A stretch of DNA of 64,000 nucleotides from Leucaena leucocephala. Lineage: Eukaryota > Streptophyta > Magnoliopsida > Fabales > Fabaceae. A program made the translations under genes and the position numbers. Below, piece by piece: positions 1 to 12,824 of the stretch. The stretch spans positions 16,940,501 through 17,004,500 of the forward strand of contig CM073518.1 in the NCBI GenBank assembly GCA_037074615.1, read 5' to 3'. Position 1 is the first letter of the stretch. The number at the start of each line of letters is the position of its first letter. The notes under the pieces were generated by a model. It saw only the letters and a list, made by a program, of their open reading frames with translations. It was not told the DNA's origin and ran no database searches.

Positions 1-921
1 TCTCATAAGATATGAGAAAGGGTCAAATAAGAATAAAGAGATCCCTAAGATAAGGTTACAGAGAATAAGAATAAGATCCAGACAGACCCAAGAAAGACAA
101 TATGATAAGGGTCTAAGATAGTATAATACTAGGGTTAGAGCCTGTTAGCACTAGTGCTTCAAATTTTTATCGGCAATTTTTAGTTAAGATTTGCTTAGGC
201 CAGAGTAGCCCAATGATGGGTGACCCCTGGAAAGTAATGAGAAAAGGTGTAAATGCCACCGAAGTTTGGCATATATGCATAAAGTTATATAAAATTATAG
301 AAAGAGTTATGAAAAGTTAGAAAGGGTTATTGACAGTAAGGGACTAAAACCCTTATGTCAAGTCCAAATAAAGTGGATCTAAAAGGAAAGATTCAAATTA
401 TGACTTTGTTCAGGAGAAAGAAAAGCAAAAGAGCAATATTCTCCTGAGAGGCTAACATAGTTGTAAGACAAAGAGAATGTTAGACTTATGGTATCTCAAG
501 ATACGTCATGATAAGGCAAGATATGTCATGATACAGCCAGATAGGACAAGATACACCATGATATAGCAAGATTTGGTAAGATATACCATGATATGACATA
601 AGAAATACGTAATGAGATACATTATGAGAAACATGTAATATGATACATAATGACAAATGTGTATTGAAAAGTATAATATGAAGTGGCTTTGTAGCTAACT
701 TTGTAAACAAATAGAAAGGCTCCCTTTTGGAAGTGATAAGATGTTTGATTGTTATGTTATAGATGAAATAGCAAGTGAGAGCTTTCACTCCTTTCATGAA
801 ATGCCAAGCATTATGTTATGTTTGTAGAATATGCTAAATTAGAGCTATGAATATTAAGGAAATGAATGCTTGAGCTCCGATGTTGAGCTTTGCATTTATG
901 AGCAGGTATGCAGTCCTGCAA
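1..921 (+). mobile_element. F1 long-LTR retrotransposon, internal region (first part)
   Basis: Purine-rich, non-coding internal sequence of a long-LTR Ty3/gypsy-type element. It continues after the nested insertion at 6807. The sequence from about 30 to 480 is collinear with 31990-32247 plus 35292-35410, and 700-921 is collinear with 22320-22537, so three copies of one family are present. In copy F2 the 700-921 homologue lies upstream of gag, but here it lies only a few hundred bases from the PPT. F1 therefore seems to lack gag-pol altogether, which makes it a non-autonomous deletion derivative (LARD-like). No open frame of significance was seen. Confidence 0.75.
488..650. repeat. degenerate tandem repeat, unit about 20 bp
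   Basis: Repeats of the form CAAGATAYRTCATGATA run through this stretch (for example near 498, 518, 548 and 570-600), then decay into GATACAT/ATGAGA units. The related copy at 35420-35480 keeps only a short remnant, so the array has expanded or contracted between copies. Confidence 0.6.
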
Positions 922-2030
922 TGTCACATCCTTATCTTTATATATCTTAAGGACCATCCAGTAGCACTTAGAACCACTTTCAGGATCATTGAAGTCTAAA
1001 CTCTTAATCTGGAATTTTATTCATATCGGGTACTGTTCACTGTGGCAAATTCCAGATGAGTGATCTGACTTTGAAAAATCATAACTAATTCTAGAAAAAT
1101 CGAATTGAAGTGGTTAAAATTGCTATATGAAGATAACTTAAGTATATTTCAGGAAAAAATCATTGGTTGACCATTCCTTGACAAATTCAACGTGGGTCAA
1201 CGTTTTAACTTTACTGTTCATCCAATGACTTTCTCCTGAATCCAGCATTCTGGTCCCAACTTAAAAAATTTATATCTTTTCATGTATACATCCAAATGAA
1301 GCATTCTATATATAAAATTAAAGCTTAGTATGTATACTATTTACCATAAAAATATTATACATTTATTCAACCATTTACTATTTTTAATGATTTGCCAAAC
1401 ATCAATTGGTCTCCACGGATTACTGTTCACAGAGTCATTTTTCAGCAACCAACCTTACATATTAATGCATACATACATCACATATCAGTCAAACATGCCA
1501 GATAACAATCATTATTAAATAATCAACTGTTATACATCAGTGCATGATTAACATCCTCATATTTCTATTACATTTTTCGTTGTCTAAAATCCGGCAGCAT
1601 AACTGCTACATTCTTTCTGTAGAAAGTAATCGATCTTGTACCGAATCGGTAATTCCCGTAGGAACTACCATTCTACGTAAGTACCCAGGAAAGACTGGAT
1701 GAACCTGCTCGGTCCACTCACTTCCAGCCTCCTTAGACAGCACCTACGTACACAGTACGTATCAGTTCCTTCCTTTGTCCCTGCTTTGTTGCCAGAATTT
1801 CGGCAGCCTAACGACGTCTCTTAAAATTTCCAAATTTTATTTTGAGAGAACCTCCCCTGTAAAGTTATATATGGGAATGAGATTCAAAAGAATCTCAGTA
1901 GCAACAATCATAACAATATATGTAATGCAGTGTGACAGTGCTTGCTTGTGGTTGTGTACAGATAATATGCTGCATGCTTCCATATTCAATAACATATGAT
2001 CATAGCATTGTAATAGAGCTTCAAGCGTAA

Positions 2031-4878
2031 TGAAACATCCTTCCTTAGACTCCTCAGAGTACACTTACGGAAGCAATATTCACTTGATTATATCTTAACT
2101 TAAGCCCAGAAATTCAAAATTTTACTCTTAAAATCCTTATTCTGGACCTTTAATTTGAAAATTAATTTATCTCGATCTGCACATCCAAATGAGGCTTATT
2201 ACCTATCCACATAATGCCCCAGATGTGTACGACTGGCCTGCCAAATTTCATAGCCAAACTCCTTCGTTTACTAGGTCAAACTGAGGTCAAAACACTGCTA
2301 CCTCAGGACCTGCGAATTTCTCTTTTAATTCATCATTCACAAATTGAACATGCCAAACAATATTTATTATTAAATAATAAAATGTCATACAACAAGGCAT
2401 ACATCAAATTCTCATATTTCTATTACATCCTTCCCTGCCTAAAATCCGGTAGCACAACCGCTACATTCCTTCTGTAGAAAGTAACCGATCTTGTACCGAT
2501 TCGGTAATTCCCGTAGGAACTACCATTCTATGTAAGTACCCAGGAAAGACTGGATGAACTGGCTAGGTCCACTCACTTCCAGCCTCCTTAGACAGCACCT
2601 ACGTACACAATACGTATCAGTTCCTCTCTTTGTTCCTCCTTCGTTGCCAGAATTTCGGCAGCCTAACGGCGTCTCTTATAATTTCCAGATTTTATTTTGA
2701 CAGAACCTCCCCTGTAATATTATATATGGGAATGAGATTCGGGGGAATCTCAGTAGTAATAATCATAACAATATATGTAATGCAGAGTGACAGTGCTTGC
2801 TTGTGATTGTGTACAGATAAGTATGTTGCGTGCTTCCATATTCAATAACATATGATCATAGCATTGTAATAGAGCTTCAAGCATAACATATAAGACAACA
2901 ATCCAACCAAACAATAGCACAACAAATCACAAAGATATTACGTAAGAGCTAGGATTAGTTACTACCTCAAAAGCAGAGCTTCAGAACTTCTCTACTACTT
3001 CTAACTTCACCAGAACTTCCTTACTTCTTTCTTTCTCTCACTTTCTCTCTCAAGAACTTCTTTCTTCCTCTCTTTCTTGCTTGTGACAAAATGAGGAGCT
3101 AGGGGGTATTTATAGTGTTGAGCAATGGCAATCTCGTAATTTTGAAGACTTATGATCCTGTGGTCCTGGTTTTTTCTTGAATTTCCTATTTTTCTTTATT
3201 CCTTTTACTGCATCATGCATGCCATCACTCAATGCCAACTCATGGGATACCTCACCTCCCACATTCTTCACATGGAGAAATTGAGAGAGAGCTAGAGCCT
3301 TCTGGAAGCTTTCCGGTCCAATCTGACACCGGCCCGGTTCGTCTCCTCGAAAAACGTGCTGTTTTCTGAATCTGATTTTTCTGAAATTCCTTTTTATGTC
3401 TACTGACCTCACATTTAGTATCTAGACCCTTTATATCATTAAATTTTTAATACTGGGTCCAGACTCAGTTACAGATCCCCTGCGAAATGACCAAAATGCC
3501 CTTGGTGCCCTATCTTGTCCTATTTTAACCCTAAGGGCAAAATCATCATTTCACACCTTTCTGAACCTGGTCAAAGCATATACTGGCTCTAGTCAACCTT
3601 AATTAGATATGTCTTAGCCTCTAGGCCTGTCCAGAATGACCAGAATGCCTCCATTCATTTGCTGCCCTTTTTGTACAACACAGGGGCATTTTCGTAATTT
3701 CGCACTTTTCTGGGGTTCTGCTAGACACTGGCCCACCTATCAGTCCAAGAGTCTTATTGGGCCTCTAATGGCGCTATTTTTGGGCTTCCTAGGTCCATTA
3801 CCTGTATGGCACGCATTACGAGGAATCTTCCTCTGCCCCAGTTCACCGAATATTTTAATTATTATTTACCGATTATACAACTTTCCGGACATCGGCTCCT
3901 TTTCCCAGATACAGTGTCCTACTGTGTTCAGGCATCCCTGTGGGTTATAACAGTCATCTGACTGAAGTCATCCGATCGCATTCAGCCCCTTTAAAAATAC
4001 CGATAAATTTCCCTATCGGATACCCGGAGGCCTCACACTCCGTCTGGATTTTCTAATTTGTGAATAACTTTTTCTACAGGCCTCCTATCGGTATTCTGTC
4101 AGTTTCCTGACATCCTCCCCATAAGGACGCATCATCCTGTATTTTCTCACCTAGATCTGAAATCTAGGATATCCGGTATGAATTTTTATAACTTTTGGAC
4201 GATCAGTCCATTTCTGGCTATCTGGAGTCTTCAAAAATTCCTGTATCAAGCCAGATTACCTAGCGTCACTTGCTCTCTCTACCGGTGAAATCTGGGACTG
4301 AAATGCTTCCGGACAGTCTAAACCACTTCCGTCCTGACTTTCTTTAATTACACTTTAGCCCCAAGGACCTTTTCTTCTTTTCAATTAAGCCCCTTTTTAT
4401 TTGGCTAAAATTACACTTAAGGACCCCACCTTTTTCTCTACTTTTCCTTTTTGGCTTTATACTTTCCATAATTGCACTTAAGCCCCTTCATTTTCTTTCT
4501 TTTGCAATTTAATCCCTTTCTTTGCATAAATGGCCATCATATCCCTAGGGACTTTTACTATTTACATATCAGTCCCTGGACTTTTACTTATTTATAGTTT
4601 AGTCCCTAAAAACCCTCTGTATGTTTCGGGAACTTTTGCTCAAAGGGATATTCCTCACATTCCTCATTTTGAACCTAGGTGAACTGTCCCGATTCTGTAG
4701 GTTAAAGACTTAACTCATCTTTAAATCCTGAAGGACTTAGCTCATCCCTCAGATTCCTACAAAATACAGGTAAGTGATCCGCCCATATCAGATTACTACC
4801 CTGGGACTACGGGTTTAGCAGCCTGCCCATATCAGACTACTTCCCAGTTCTCCTAGACCAAAAATTGGGATGTTACAC
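2031..4878 (-). mobile_element. solo LTR C nested in solo LTR D, 2848 bp
   Basis: Read on the minus strand it begins TGTAACATCCC (4878) and ends GGATGTTTCA (2031). The TSD is CATAA at 4879-4883 and CGTAA at 2026-2030 (one substitution). It went into a family member already present: the flanks rejoin to the sequence GCTTCAAGCATAACATATAA seen intact elsewhere in the family, for example near 47682. The U5 end is of the CTTCCGCAAGTGTACTCT type shared with 27783-30335 and 32248-35291. Confidence 0.92.
3103..3115 (-). promoter_or_regulatory. LTR C TATA box
   Basis: CTATAAATACCCC on the minus strand, 1763 bp into the LTR. A GA-rich leader (CT-rich on the plus strand, 2990-3075) follows it. Confidence 0.7.
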
Positions 4879-5101
4879 ATAACATATAAGACAACAATCC
4901 AAGCAAACAATAGCACAATAATTCACAAAGACATTACATAAAAGCTAGGATTAGTTACTACCTCAAAGGCAGAGCTCCAGAACTTCTACACTGCTTCCAA
5001 CTTCACCAGAACTTTCTTTCTTCTTTCTTTTTCTCACTTTCTCTCTCAAGCACTTCCTTATCTCTCTAAGCTTGCTTCTTGGCATGATGAATGAAGGCAA
5101 G

Positions 5102-5114
5102 GGGGTATTTATAG
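5102..5114 (-). promoter_or_regulatory. LTR D TATA box
   Basis: CTATAAATACCCC on the minus strand, 1692 bp from the LTR start. A GA-rich leader covers 4985-5070. Confidence 0.7.
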
Positions 5115-6806
5115 TTTCCTTTAATGGCATTCTTGTAATTTTGAAGCCATCTGATCCTGTGGTCCTAGTTTTTCCGGAATTTCCTATTTTCTTTTATTCC
5201 TTTTACTGCATCATGCATGACATCACCTCAAGGCCACCTCATGGGACACCTCATATGTCACATGGTGAAATTGCAAGCTCTTGGGACACCTCATCAGCTG
5301 ATTCAGCAGTTCCAGTCCAATCCAGTACCGGTCCGGTCCGATTTCGTACAAACTAGACTCACCGGCTAAGATTATGCCACATGTCCTTAACTTTTTCTTT
5401 CTCCTCTATGTTGGCATCATGTTTCATCTTGCTGGCACCTATCACGCCATCCAATGCTATCCAAATAAGTCCAAGACTTTATCTGATCACCTCCTCGGTT
5501 ATCGTGCTGACCGAGTAACTTTACTTTATTGAAACAGCATTAAAATAGTATTTTAATGCCACTCTTTCCCACATATCACTGGGCCTACGTTTTTGGGCTC
5601 TGGGAATGTTATCTTGGATCCTGATCAAGCTCAAGTACTCTGATGGCTCGATTCCCAAGAAACATCCCTTGGCAAATTACCAAAATACCCTGGGTGCCCT
5701 TTCTTGCACTATTTTAACCCTAAGGGTAAAATTATCATTTTATACCCTTCTGTACTCTGTCAGGGCATATACTGACTCTGAGTAACTTTATTTGTATATG
5801 CCTTGGCTCCTGGGCCTGACCAGAATGACCAAAATGCCCTTTATACATCTACTACCCCTTTAGTACAACATAGGGGCATTTCCGTAATTTTACACTTTTT
5901 CGGGGTTCTGCTGGACACTGGCCCACCTATCAGTCAATGTATCCTATTGGGCCTTTGATGGCGCCATTTTTTGGCCTTTTTGGGTCCAACACCTCGTGGC
6001 ACGCATTACGAGGAATCCTCCCCTGTCCAGGTTCACCGAATATTTTAGCTATTATGCACCGTTTACACACATATCCGGACACTGGTTCCTTCTGTCATAT
6101 ACACTGCCCTACTGTGTCTGGGCATCCATTTGGGTCATAACGGGCATTTGACTGTTGTTACCCGACCTCATTCAGTCTTAGTTTAAATACCGATAAATAT
6201 CCCTATCGGATCCCTGGAGGCCTCATACTCCCGTCTGGATTTGCTAATTTGGGAATAACTTTTTCTACAGACCTCCTATCGGTATTCTGTCAGTTTCCTG
6301 ACATCCTCCCCATAAGGGTGTATCATCCTGTAATTTCTTACTTATATCTGAAATCTAGGGTATCCGGTAAGAATTTTTATAACTTTTGGACGATCAGTCC
6401 ATATTTGACTATCTGGAGTCTTCAAAAATTCTGGTATTAAGCTGGATTACCCAGCGTCACTTGCCCTATCTTCTGGTGAAATCTGGGACTAAAATGCTGT
6501 CGGGCGGTCCAAACCACTTCTGGCCCATTTTTCTTTAATTATACTTTAGCCCCAGGGAACTTTTCTTCTTTGCAATTAAGTCCCTTAAATTTGGCTAAAA
6601 TTACACTTTGAGACCCCACATTTTTGTCTACCTTTCTTTCCTAACCTTAAACTTTCCATAATTACATTTAAGTCCTTTCATTTCCTTTCTTTTACAATTT
6701 AATCCTTTTCTTTACATAAAGGACCACATCTTTTTCCTGAAAAAGAACTCATATATTCCATTTAATCTGTACATAGAAAACAGTACAGAAAATTAAGGAT
6801 ATTACA

Positions 6807-7431
6807 TGCAACATGTTGGCCAGGCATTATGCATGTTATAGTAGATGCTCTTACTTAGTAGTAAAGCAAAGAAAGAATAGTTATATAAGTCATCTCTCTA
6901 TACTATGAAGAATTATCAAAGATGATAAGAGCAATTGAAGGGTAATAGATTTTCTAAGGTAAAAGAAGTATGATGATATGAAAGCAAAAGTTAAAGCTTT
7001 GCGGATGTTAAGAAATTTTGCTAGATACTCAGATAAGTAATAAGAGATATGCACTAGAAAGTATGATGAGTAGTTGATGGAAACTCCAGAAGACAGAAGT
7101 ATTCGAGAAAGTTTGATATAAAAGAAATGGACACTACTCATGAGTCTAGTACAATGAGTTATCCACAAATAAATAGATACATAGCAAGTAAGCAAGTAAC
7201 AGAATGAAGTAGAGTTCAACTCTGAATGAGTTAATTCAAATAACAAGAGTAATGACATAAAAGATATGAAGATTTACGGATATTGAAAGCACTCCGTTAG
7301 ATGTCAAGATAGAAGATAAGAGATAGATACCCCAATCCTTAATCATAAAGCAGAAAAGAATATAAAGAGTATATATATCAAAGATAGTTGACTAAGGTAC
7401 CAAGTAAATTTTGAGGAAGAAATTTATTTTT
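6807..7431 (+). mobile_element. F1 internal region (second part)
   Basis: Continuation of F1 after solo LTR D. It is purine-rich with no coding signature, and is collinear with 25435-25570 at its start and with 35530-35849 toward its end. It leads directly into the PPT and 3' LTR. Confidence 0.75.
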
Positions 7432-7444
7432 AAGGGGGTAGAAA
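7432..7444 (+). other. F1 polypurine tract
   Basis: AAGGGGGTAGAAA directly precedes the LTR terminus TGTCACATCC. This is the usual plus-strand primer position of LTR retrotransposons. Confidence 0.8.
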
Positions 7445-10285
7445 TGTCACATCCTAATTTTTTTCGTATCTGTATAAGACTGATAGAGGAAAGAGGTTTG
7501 GAAAGGATTGTGATTATGAATGGAAAGGAAAAACAATGATTAGACAAATGTATAAAGAAGAGGGACTAAAATGAAAACTCTAAAAGTTCTATGGTGCAAA
7601 AATGAAAGTAAATAAAAGCTTTAGGCCATTAAGTGTAATTATGAAAAGTTGAGAGCCTAAAGTGTAATTTTCAAAAGTTAAGGCGCAAAATGGTAATTAT
7701 GGAAAGTTGAGCCGAAAAAGACCCAAAAACCCCAGAATTGGTTTAATCCCAAATTTTTCCAGTAAATAGAGAAAATTATTTTGATCAGTTTAACGTAGCA
7801 CAGAATTTTGATTTGAGGTCCCGATAAATTGATAAAAAATTTTGAAGAAAGGGAAATTAGTACAGCATTCTCTAGACCTCAGAATTAGATGAAATTTTGT
7901 AAAAATATTTTATAATTAATATAAGAATTTATGAAACTGACAGAACTCAAAAAGGAGTTACGTGCAATTTATAATGAAATTTACAGTGGATTAAAACACT
8001 CGATAAATATTTTTCAGAGAATTTCTTGGAAGTTGAACCCACGAAGGCAGGGGACCATGTAGAAGGTTCAAAATAACATCTTATAGGCCCAATAATATTT
8101 TTAGATGAGTTTATGGGCCAGTGCCAATAAAGATTCTAAAAAATATAAAATTACGAAAATACCACTAAGTATGCCACTGTGTTGTTGCATTGAGCAAGAG
8201 ATAAAAGAAGGGCATTTTGGTCATTTGACTTAGGTTAGACGGTCAAGGAGAGTTCCCAAAATAGTTGATCAAGGTCAGGGAATACTTTGACGATGTATGA
8301 AAAGATGATAGTGCCCTAGAGATAATAAACTAAATGAAGAAGAACCAAGGGGTATTTTGGTAATTTGCCAAGAGATCTGTAATTAAGTTTAGACCCAATC
8401 CAAGAATGTCAATGGTAGGAAGAATACAGACACTGGATCTAAGAAAAGAAAGCATATTATGGAGTGTCAAAAAAATTAGAGTTGTAATGCAATCTGGTTT
8501 TTGGAGAATCGGATTGAGCCGGTACCAGATTTGACTGGAACTTTTCTAGATGCTTCTCTCCCTTGGAATTTTGCCATATGTGCTATGAGGTGTCCCTTGA
8601 TGATGTCATGGATGATGTCATATTTGGCTTTTAGGATAAGCTTTATTCAAGAGTAAATATGAGCCATTAGAATAAATAGTGCACAAAATGATCTTGGCCT
8701 TCCATTTTCCATGGGATTTTTCTATAAATACCCCATATTTTCTGCTGAAACCCATGGATGATGAAGAACCCTTGGGGAGGCTATGTCAAAATGTAAACTC
8801 AAGCCAAGACAAAGGAGAATCCAAGGTCCAAAGTTTAAGCTAACTAGAGCTTAAAGGTAAGCAATCTATCCTAGCTTATTTTCCTCTAATTTGGGGGCTT
8901 GAACTTAGGGTTTTTGTGGAAGAAAGTTGAGCTTTATCTAGGGTACTTGTGCTTTCCAAAACCCTAAATGAAAGGAGAAAGAAGAAATTAAAGTTAGAGT
9001 TATGTGATTAAAGCTTAAACAAGCTAGTTGGATGATTAGTTGTTGAATCAAGTTGATATTCTTGACTTTACCATGGAAGAGACCTTTCAGTCTGTACTAT
9101 TCATGGTAGAGGGAGGTGGAATTTTAGTTATCTAATGCTTCCATTGAATTTATATGATAATTTTGTGTAGGTTTTGAACCTTGGAAGCATTGGAATTGAA
9201 AGTTGTAATTCTTGGAAGTCTTCTCTATTACTGTTTACTCGTATGAACAGTGGTTGGAATTTCATAATTTTGATGCTTCGAATGGTTTTAAAATGAAAAA
9301 TTGTAGGATAAAGTAGAGAAACAAGTATTGGAAGTATTGGAATCAAAATGAGAATTTTTCGAAGAATTATGTATGTTTTCCAATTCTGTCCAGCAGTCCA
9401 TGAAGGAGCCAAATTTCATGATTCTAAGCTGATAAATGGATTCAAAAGATGAAATTGTATAGGGAAAAGTCAAGACATAAATTGATTCAAAGGCCAAGTC
9501 AATTAGTAAAGATTAAGGAAAGTTAATGTAGTAAAGTTAGCTCAATGTTCAAGAGAAGTTAGATTGTAAAGAATGGATAATTATGTGATGTTAGGATTTG
9601 ATTGTGGACTCAAAAGAGGCAGCCACACATCAAGGAGAAGTAAGAAGCAAAAGGCAAAGATAAAGTAAAAGAAAGTCAAGCATATGAAGTAGTAAACTTA
9701 TCCTAAACTTTTATGTATTAAATGTTATGCTTGGTTGTGCTAGGACTTTGATGAATTGTGTTGCATATGTGTTTATGATTGAAGCTCTATCTCTATGATT
9801 ACTTTAGCCTATTGTATTTCATATGATACATGGAAGCATGCACATTTCACAATGTTAACACTTTCACAAGCAAGCACAAGTATTTACATGAATGCATGCA
9901 TTGTTTAGTACAGTTTGCTACTGATATTTTGCTAAAAATCTCACCCCCGCCATGTAATCCCAATCCCAACATGTTTATTAATCATGAAAGAGGATGAAGA
10001 AGCATGAAGAGAAGTTAAGGATTGGATAGCATAAATGTTATGTGAAGAATTTTTATATGTAATGCTGTATATGACCAATCTTAACAGTGATGTTCATGAT
10101 GTAATGAAAAATAGTAAATGATGGAATAAATGTATGAAATTTTATAGACACTTAGTTAACATGTAAAGCTTTGTTTTGACACTAAATACACCTTATTTTG
10201 ATGTCTGTACAAAGAGAACGAATTTTCTAAAGTCAGGGACTAGAATCTGTTTTTAGAATTTTTGACCAAATGAATAGTAATCTTT
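7445..10285 (+). mobile_element. F1 3' LTR, truncated at its 3' end
   Basis: Starts TGTCACATCCTAATTTT after the PPT and stays similar to the complete F LTR (18022-21050) until about 10285, where similarity stops inside the GAATAGTAAT-type sequence. The terminal GGATGTTTCA is absent, so roughly the last 250 bp are missing. Confidence 0.8.
8722..8734 (+). promoter_or_regulatory. F1 LTR TATA box
   Basis: CTATAAATACCCC, 1277 bp into the LTR. This is the same motif as in the solo LTRs although the U3 sequence differs. Confidence 0.65.
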
Positions 10286-10859
10286 GACGATTAAGCTTTG
10301 GTTAATCTTTTTTACTCGTGGGTTAATCTACTTGTTGCATCTCATCTTTTTGGCTTGCTTCTTCTAATTGAGTTGCTGTAATGTCATCTATAGCATCGCA
10401 ATTCTTTAATTCTTTAATTTTCATAGTTTTTTTGGAAAGTCACTTAAAAGACCCAATGCATACCTTTTAAGTCACTTAATTTTCATAGTTTAATCCTTAT
10501 CTATCTAGCTACATGCTTATATCTGTGAACTTATTTGCAAGAAATATGAATACTTAATTCTTAGCACACCTAAGAAGACCAGTAATTCATTTATTTATTT
10601 TAAAAAAAGAAGACCTATATTTCTCTTTGTATGGAGACCATTTTGGACAACATGTGGAATCATTTTTTTCTTTTGTTATAAAGTAATATGTTTATCAGTC
10701 TTTTTTTTTTCTCCTCATGACAATTTTCTCCTAAAATTTAGCTTCAGTTTATGACCTTCTCTTTTCTCTTATGGTCCAAATAAACCCATACATAATGAAT
10801 TTAATCATTTTGCTGTTCTATTCTAATATTTATGGTGTTTCTTGAAGGCGCCAAACAAG
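10286..10859. other. no recognisable gene or element
   Basis: AT-rich sequence with T-tracts between the broken F1 LTR and the hAT remnant. It may include the 5' end or an intron of the hAT gene, since an AG acceptor-like site precedes 10850, but nothing firm can be called. Confidence 0.4.
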
Positions 10860-12091
10860 GTTAAATAGACAATGAAGCTTATAACGCATCCCCTTTGGAG
10901 ATGTCTGAAGATGCTTCAACCCCTATTCAAGCTTCTAATGTATCACCTAATGATGAAGCTCCTACCTGTAGCACTACTCCTTTGCCTCCTCCTCCTCCAC
11001 ATCCACCTCTCTCTCGATCTATCCTCCCCCGTCTCATCCCACCTACTCCTCATACTTTCACCCAAGCACCGACAGAACTTGTCACACAAGAAACAAATGT
11101 TGAAGGTAGGGGTACGAAGAGAAAGGAAAGAGAACCTAAGCACACGTCATAGGTATGGGATCACTTTATTAGATTGCCATTAGAAGAAATTAATGGGGAG
11201 CACATAACACCTTGCAAGCATTGCCATACTACTTATAAGGCTAATCCAATTCACCATGGGACCATTCTTGAAGAAGTTATATCTAGAAGAAGTTAAATTA
11301 TTGAAAAAATTCTTACAGTAAAGTGCTAATCGTGTTTGCCTTATCAAAAACTACTAGACATCATGCCAAAATTTTAATTACATGTGTTTGACAAGACCTT
11401 TTATTAATGAGGATTGGAAGCTTCACAAGAGAATCTTGAATTTTGTTAGGATTGACAATCATAGAGGTGATACTATAAGGAAGATCATTGAGCAATGCTT
11501 GTTGCAGTGGGGGTTGAAAAGATATTCACCATAACTATGGATAATGCCTTGGCTAATGACACAACTTTAGAATATCTGAAGAGGCATTTGAGGAGTTAGA
11601 AGGGGTTACTTTATGATAGGGATTATATACAGCTAAGGTGTTATGCCCCATGTCCTTAATTTGGTGGTCAATAAAGGTATCAAAGAGATGAAGAATAGCT
11701 TTGAAGCCATTCGAAGTACTGTTAGATATGTTTGTTCTTCTCCTTGGGATGAAGCTGAAAAAATAGACACCAAAAGCCTTATTTGCCTTGATATAAACAC
11801 TCGATGGAACTCATCATACTTGATGTTGGAAGATGTGATAAAGCATTTGAGTGGATGCGTGATAAAGTAATGAATATATTTCCCACTTTAGCCCAAGCAC
11901 TTTAAGCTCTAGGCATGAGCGCGATGCTTCTGGTTCTACTACACGTGAGCGTGATGGTTATAGGCGTGATACTTTTTGTGGTGCTAGGCATGGTGAAGAT
12001 GACTTCTCTGGTCCTATTAGTGATGATTGGGATAATGTTAAGATCTTTATTAAATTCTTGAAGGTATTTTATGACAATATTGAAATTTTCA
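10860..12091 (+). pseudogene. hAT-family transposase (BED finger type), 5' part, decayed
   Basis: A decayed DNA-transposon transposase of the plant DAYSLEEPER/RICESLEEPER type. In order: an N-terminal Ser/Pro-rich segment (10895-11150, six consecutive prolines); a BED zinc-finger region (about 11150-11265) with VWDHF, CKHCHTTY and the spacing of that finger; conserved hAT blocks (11400-11640) with WKLHKRILNF, HRGDTI, QWGL, FTITMDNA and YLKRHL; then HVLNLVV and TRWNSSYLML (11643-11830); and the block WDNVKIFIKFLKVFYDN (12026-12080). Stops (for example TAG at 11150-11152) and frameshifts (near 11640) break it. It ends exactly where CACTA-2 begins. The C-terminal dimerisation region was not found in the window. 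The identity comes from block order and motifs. Confidence 0.85.
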
Positions 12092-12330
12092 CACTATAAA
12101 AAATACTTATTTTAGCAGCGGTTAATAAGAACTGCTAGAAATCCATGTCATTACTAGCAATTTTAGGCAAAATCGGTAGAATTTCTAACCACGTTGACCA
12201 CATTTGTAGCTGTTTAGGACGAACCGCTAGAAAATTGCTTGATAACGCCCTAGGGTTGCATTTTCTTACAGTTTTGTGTTACTTTTTACCGGTTAGGGTA
12301 AACTCGCTAAAAATATTGCAACGCGGGGAC
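12092..12330. repeat. CACTA-2 terminus and first subterminal repeat array
   Basis: Terminal CACTA followed by copies of GCGGTTA / AACCGCTAGAAA near 12117, 12137, 12221 and 12290. Subterminal repeats of this sort are binding sites for the element's own DNA-binding protein in characterised CACTA elements (TnpA of En/Spm). That role is inferred here. Confidence 0.75.
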
Positions 12331-12358
12331 TTGTTAGTCTATAGCAGTGTCTCACCAC

Positions 12359-12571
12359 ATGAACACAAGAACTAAGGGCGCCAGAGCCTATGAGTTAGAT
12401 CTTGAGGTGAGAAACAAAATCATCCATGGATTAGGGGAGGATTTTAGAAGACCAATTAGGGATGACATCCGACGAGAGCTTACGGAGGAGGTTCAGGGCT
12501 TGCTCGAGCAGTTTCATATGGCTGTGGAACAACTGATTTGGAGTATGGCTCTAAACATCGAGCTACCTTGA
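12359..12571 (+). CDS. small ORF of CACTA-2 (70 aa, charged helical)
   Basis: Unrecognised small protein. The frame opens at a GTG at 12347, but the first ATG is 12359. The protein is rich in Glu, Arg and Leu, with a heptad-like central stretch (EVRNKIIHGL, DDIRRELTEEVQGLLEQFH) that looks helical or coiled-coil by eye. Past its stop, the next 90 bases in the same frame are proline-rich and interrupted by TAG codons, so the protein may once have been longer with a Pro-rich, acidic tail. It sits between the two subterminal arrays and upstream of TNP2, the same slot as the two small ORFs of CACTA-1. A chance ORF cannot be excluded. Confidence 0.45.
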   Translation: MNTRTKGARAYELDLEVRNKIIHGLGEDFRRPIRDDIRRELTEEVQGLLEQFHMAVEQLIWSMALNIELP

Positions 12572-12824
12572 TTTTCGTTCGACCCTGCCTAGCCCGCCTA
12601 GCCCAACCAGCCCCCACATCTCACCCCGCCCCAATAACCAGATGAGGATAGGGCAGGTGCTGGCCTATACCTCTAATGCTTATATTGTTTAATTGTAATA
12701 AATTAAAAAACAATTATTTTTTAATATTTGACAATTTGTTTAATTTAAAATTTTAATTATAATTACAATTTTTTACAATGTTTGTACAATTTTTTCCTGT
12801 TAATTTAAACTTTAAAAATTTATG

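Larger units (their letters stand above)
922..6806 (-). mobile_element. solo LTR D (outer), 3032 bp after removing nested LTR C
   Basis: On the minus strand the element starts TGTAATATCC (6806) and ends GGATGTGACA (922). The 5-bp TSD is TGCAA at 917-921 and 6807-6811. The unoccupied counterpart of this site is at about 25482-25550 in copy F2, where the sequence runs straight through. There is no PBS or PPT, so this is an LTR without an internal region. It is interrupted by solo LTR C (2031-4878). The U3 start matches the solo LTR at 50592 and the U5 end matches 46579, 50592 and 58400. Confidence 0.93.

Noticed and set aside
486..797. 103-codon minus-strand frame as a gene
   Set aside because: It translates the short tandem repeat (HGVS/YHDIS-type reiterations), and the homologous region in F3 has no such frame.
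922..6806. Full-length retrotransposon with LTRs at 922-2030 and 4884-6806
   Set aside because: The two pieces are the two halves of a single LTR separated by a nested LTR, not two copies of the same LTR.
9128..9497. Overlapping minus-strand frames in the F1 LTR
   Set aside because: They lie antisense in the U5/leader part of an LTR, are not shared by other F copies, and show no domain.
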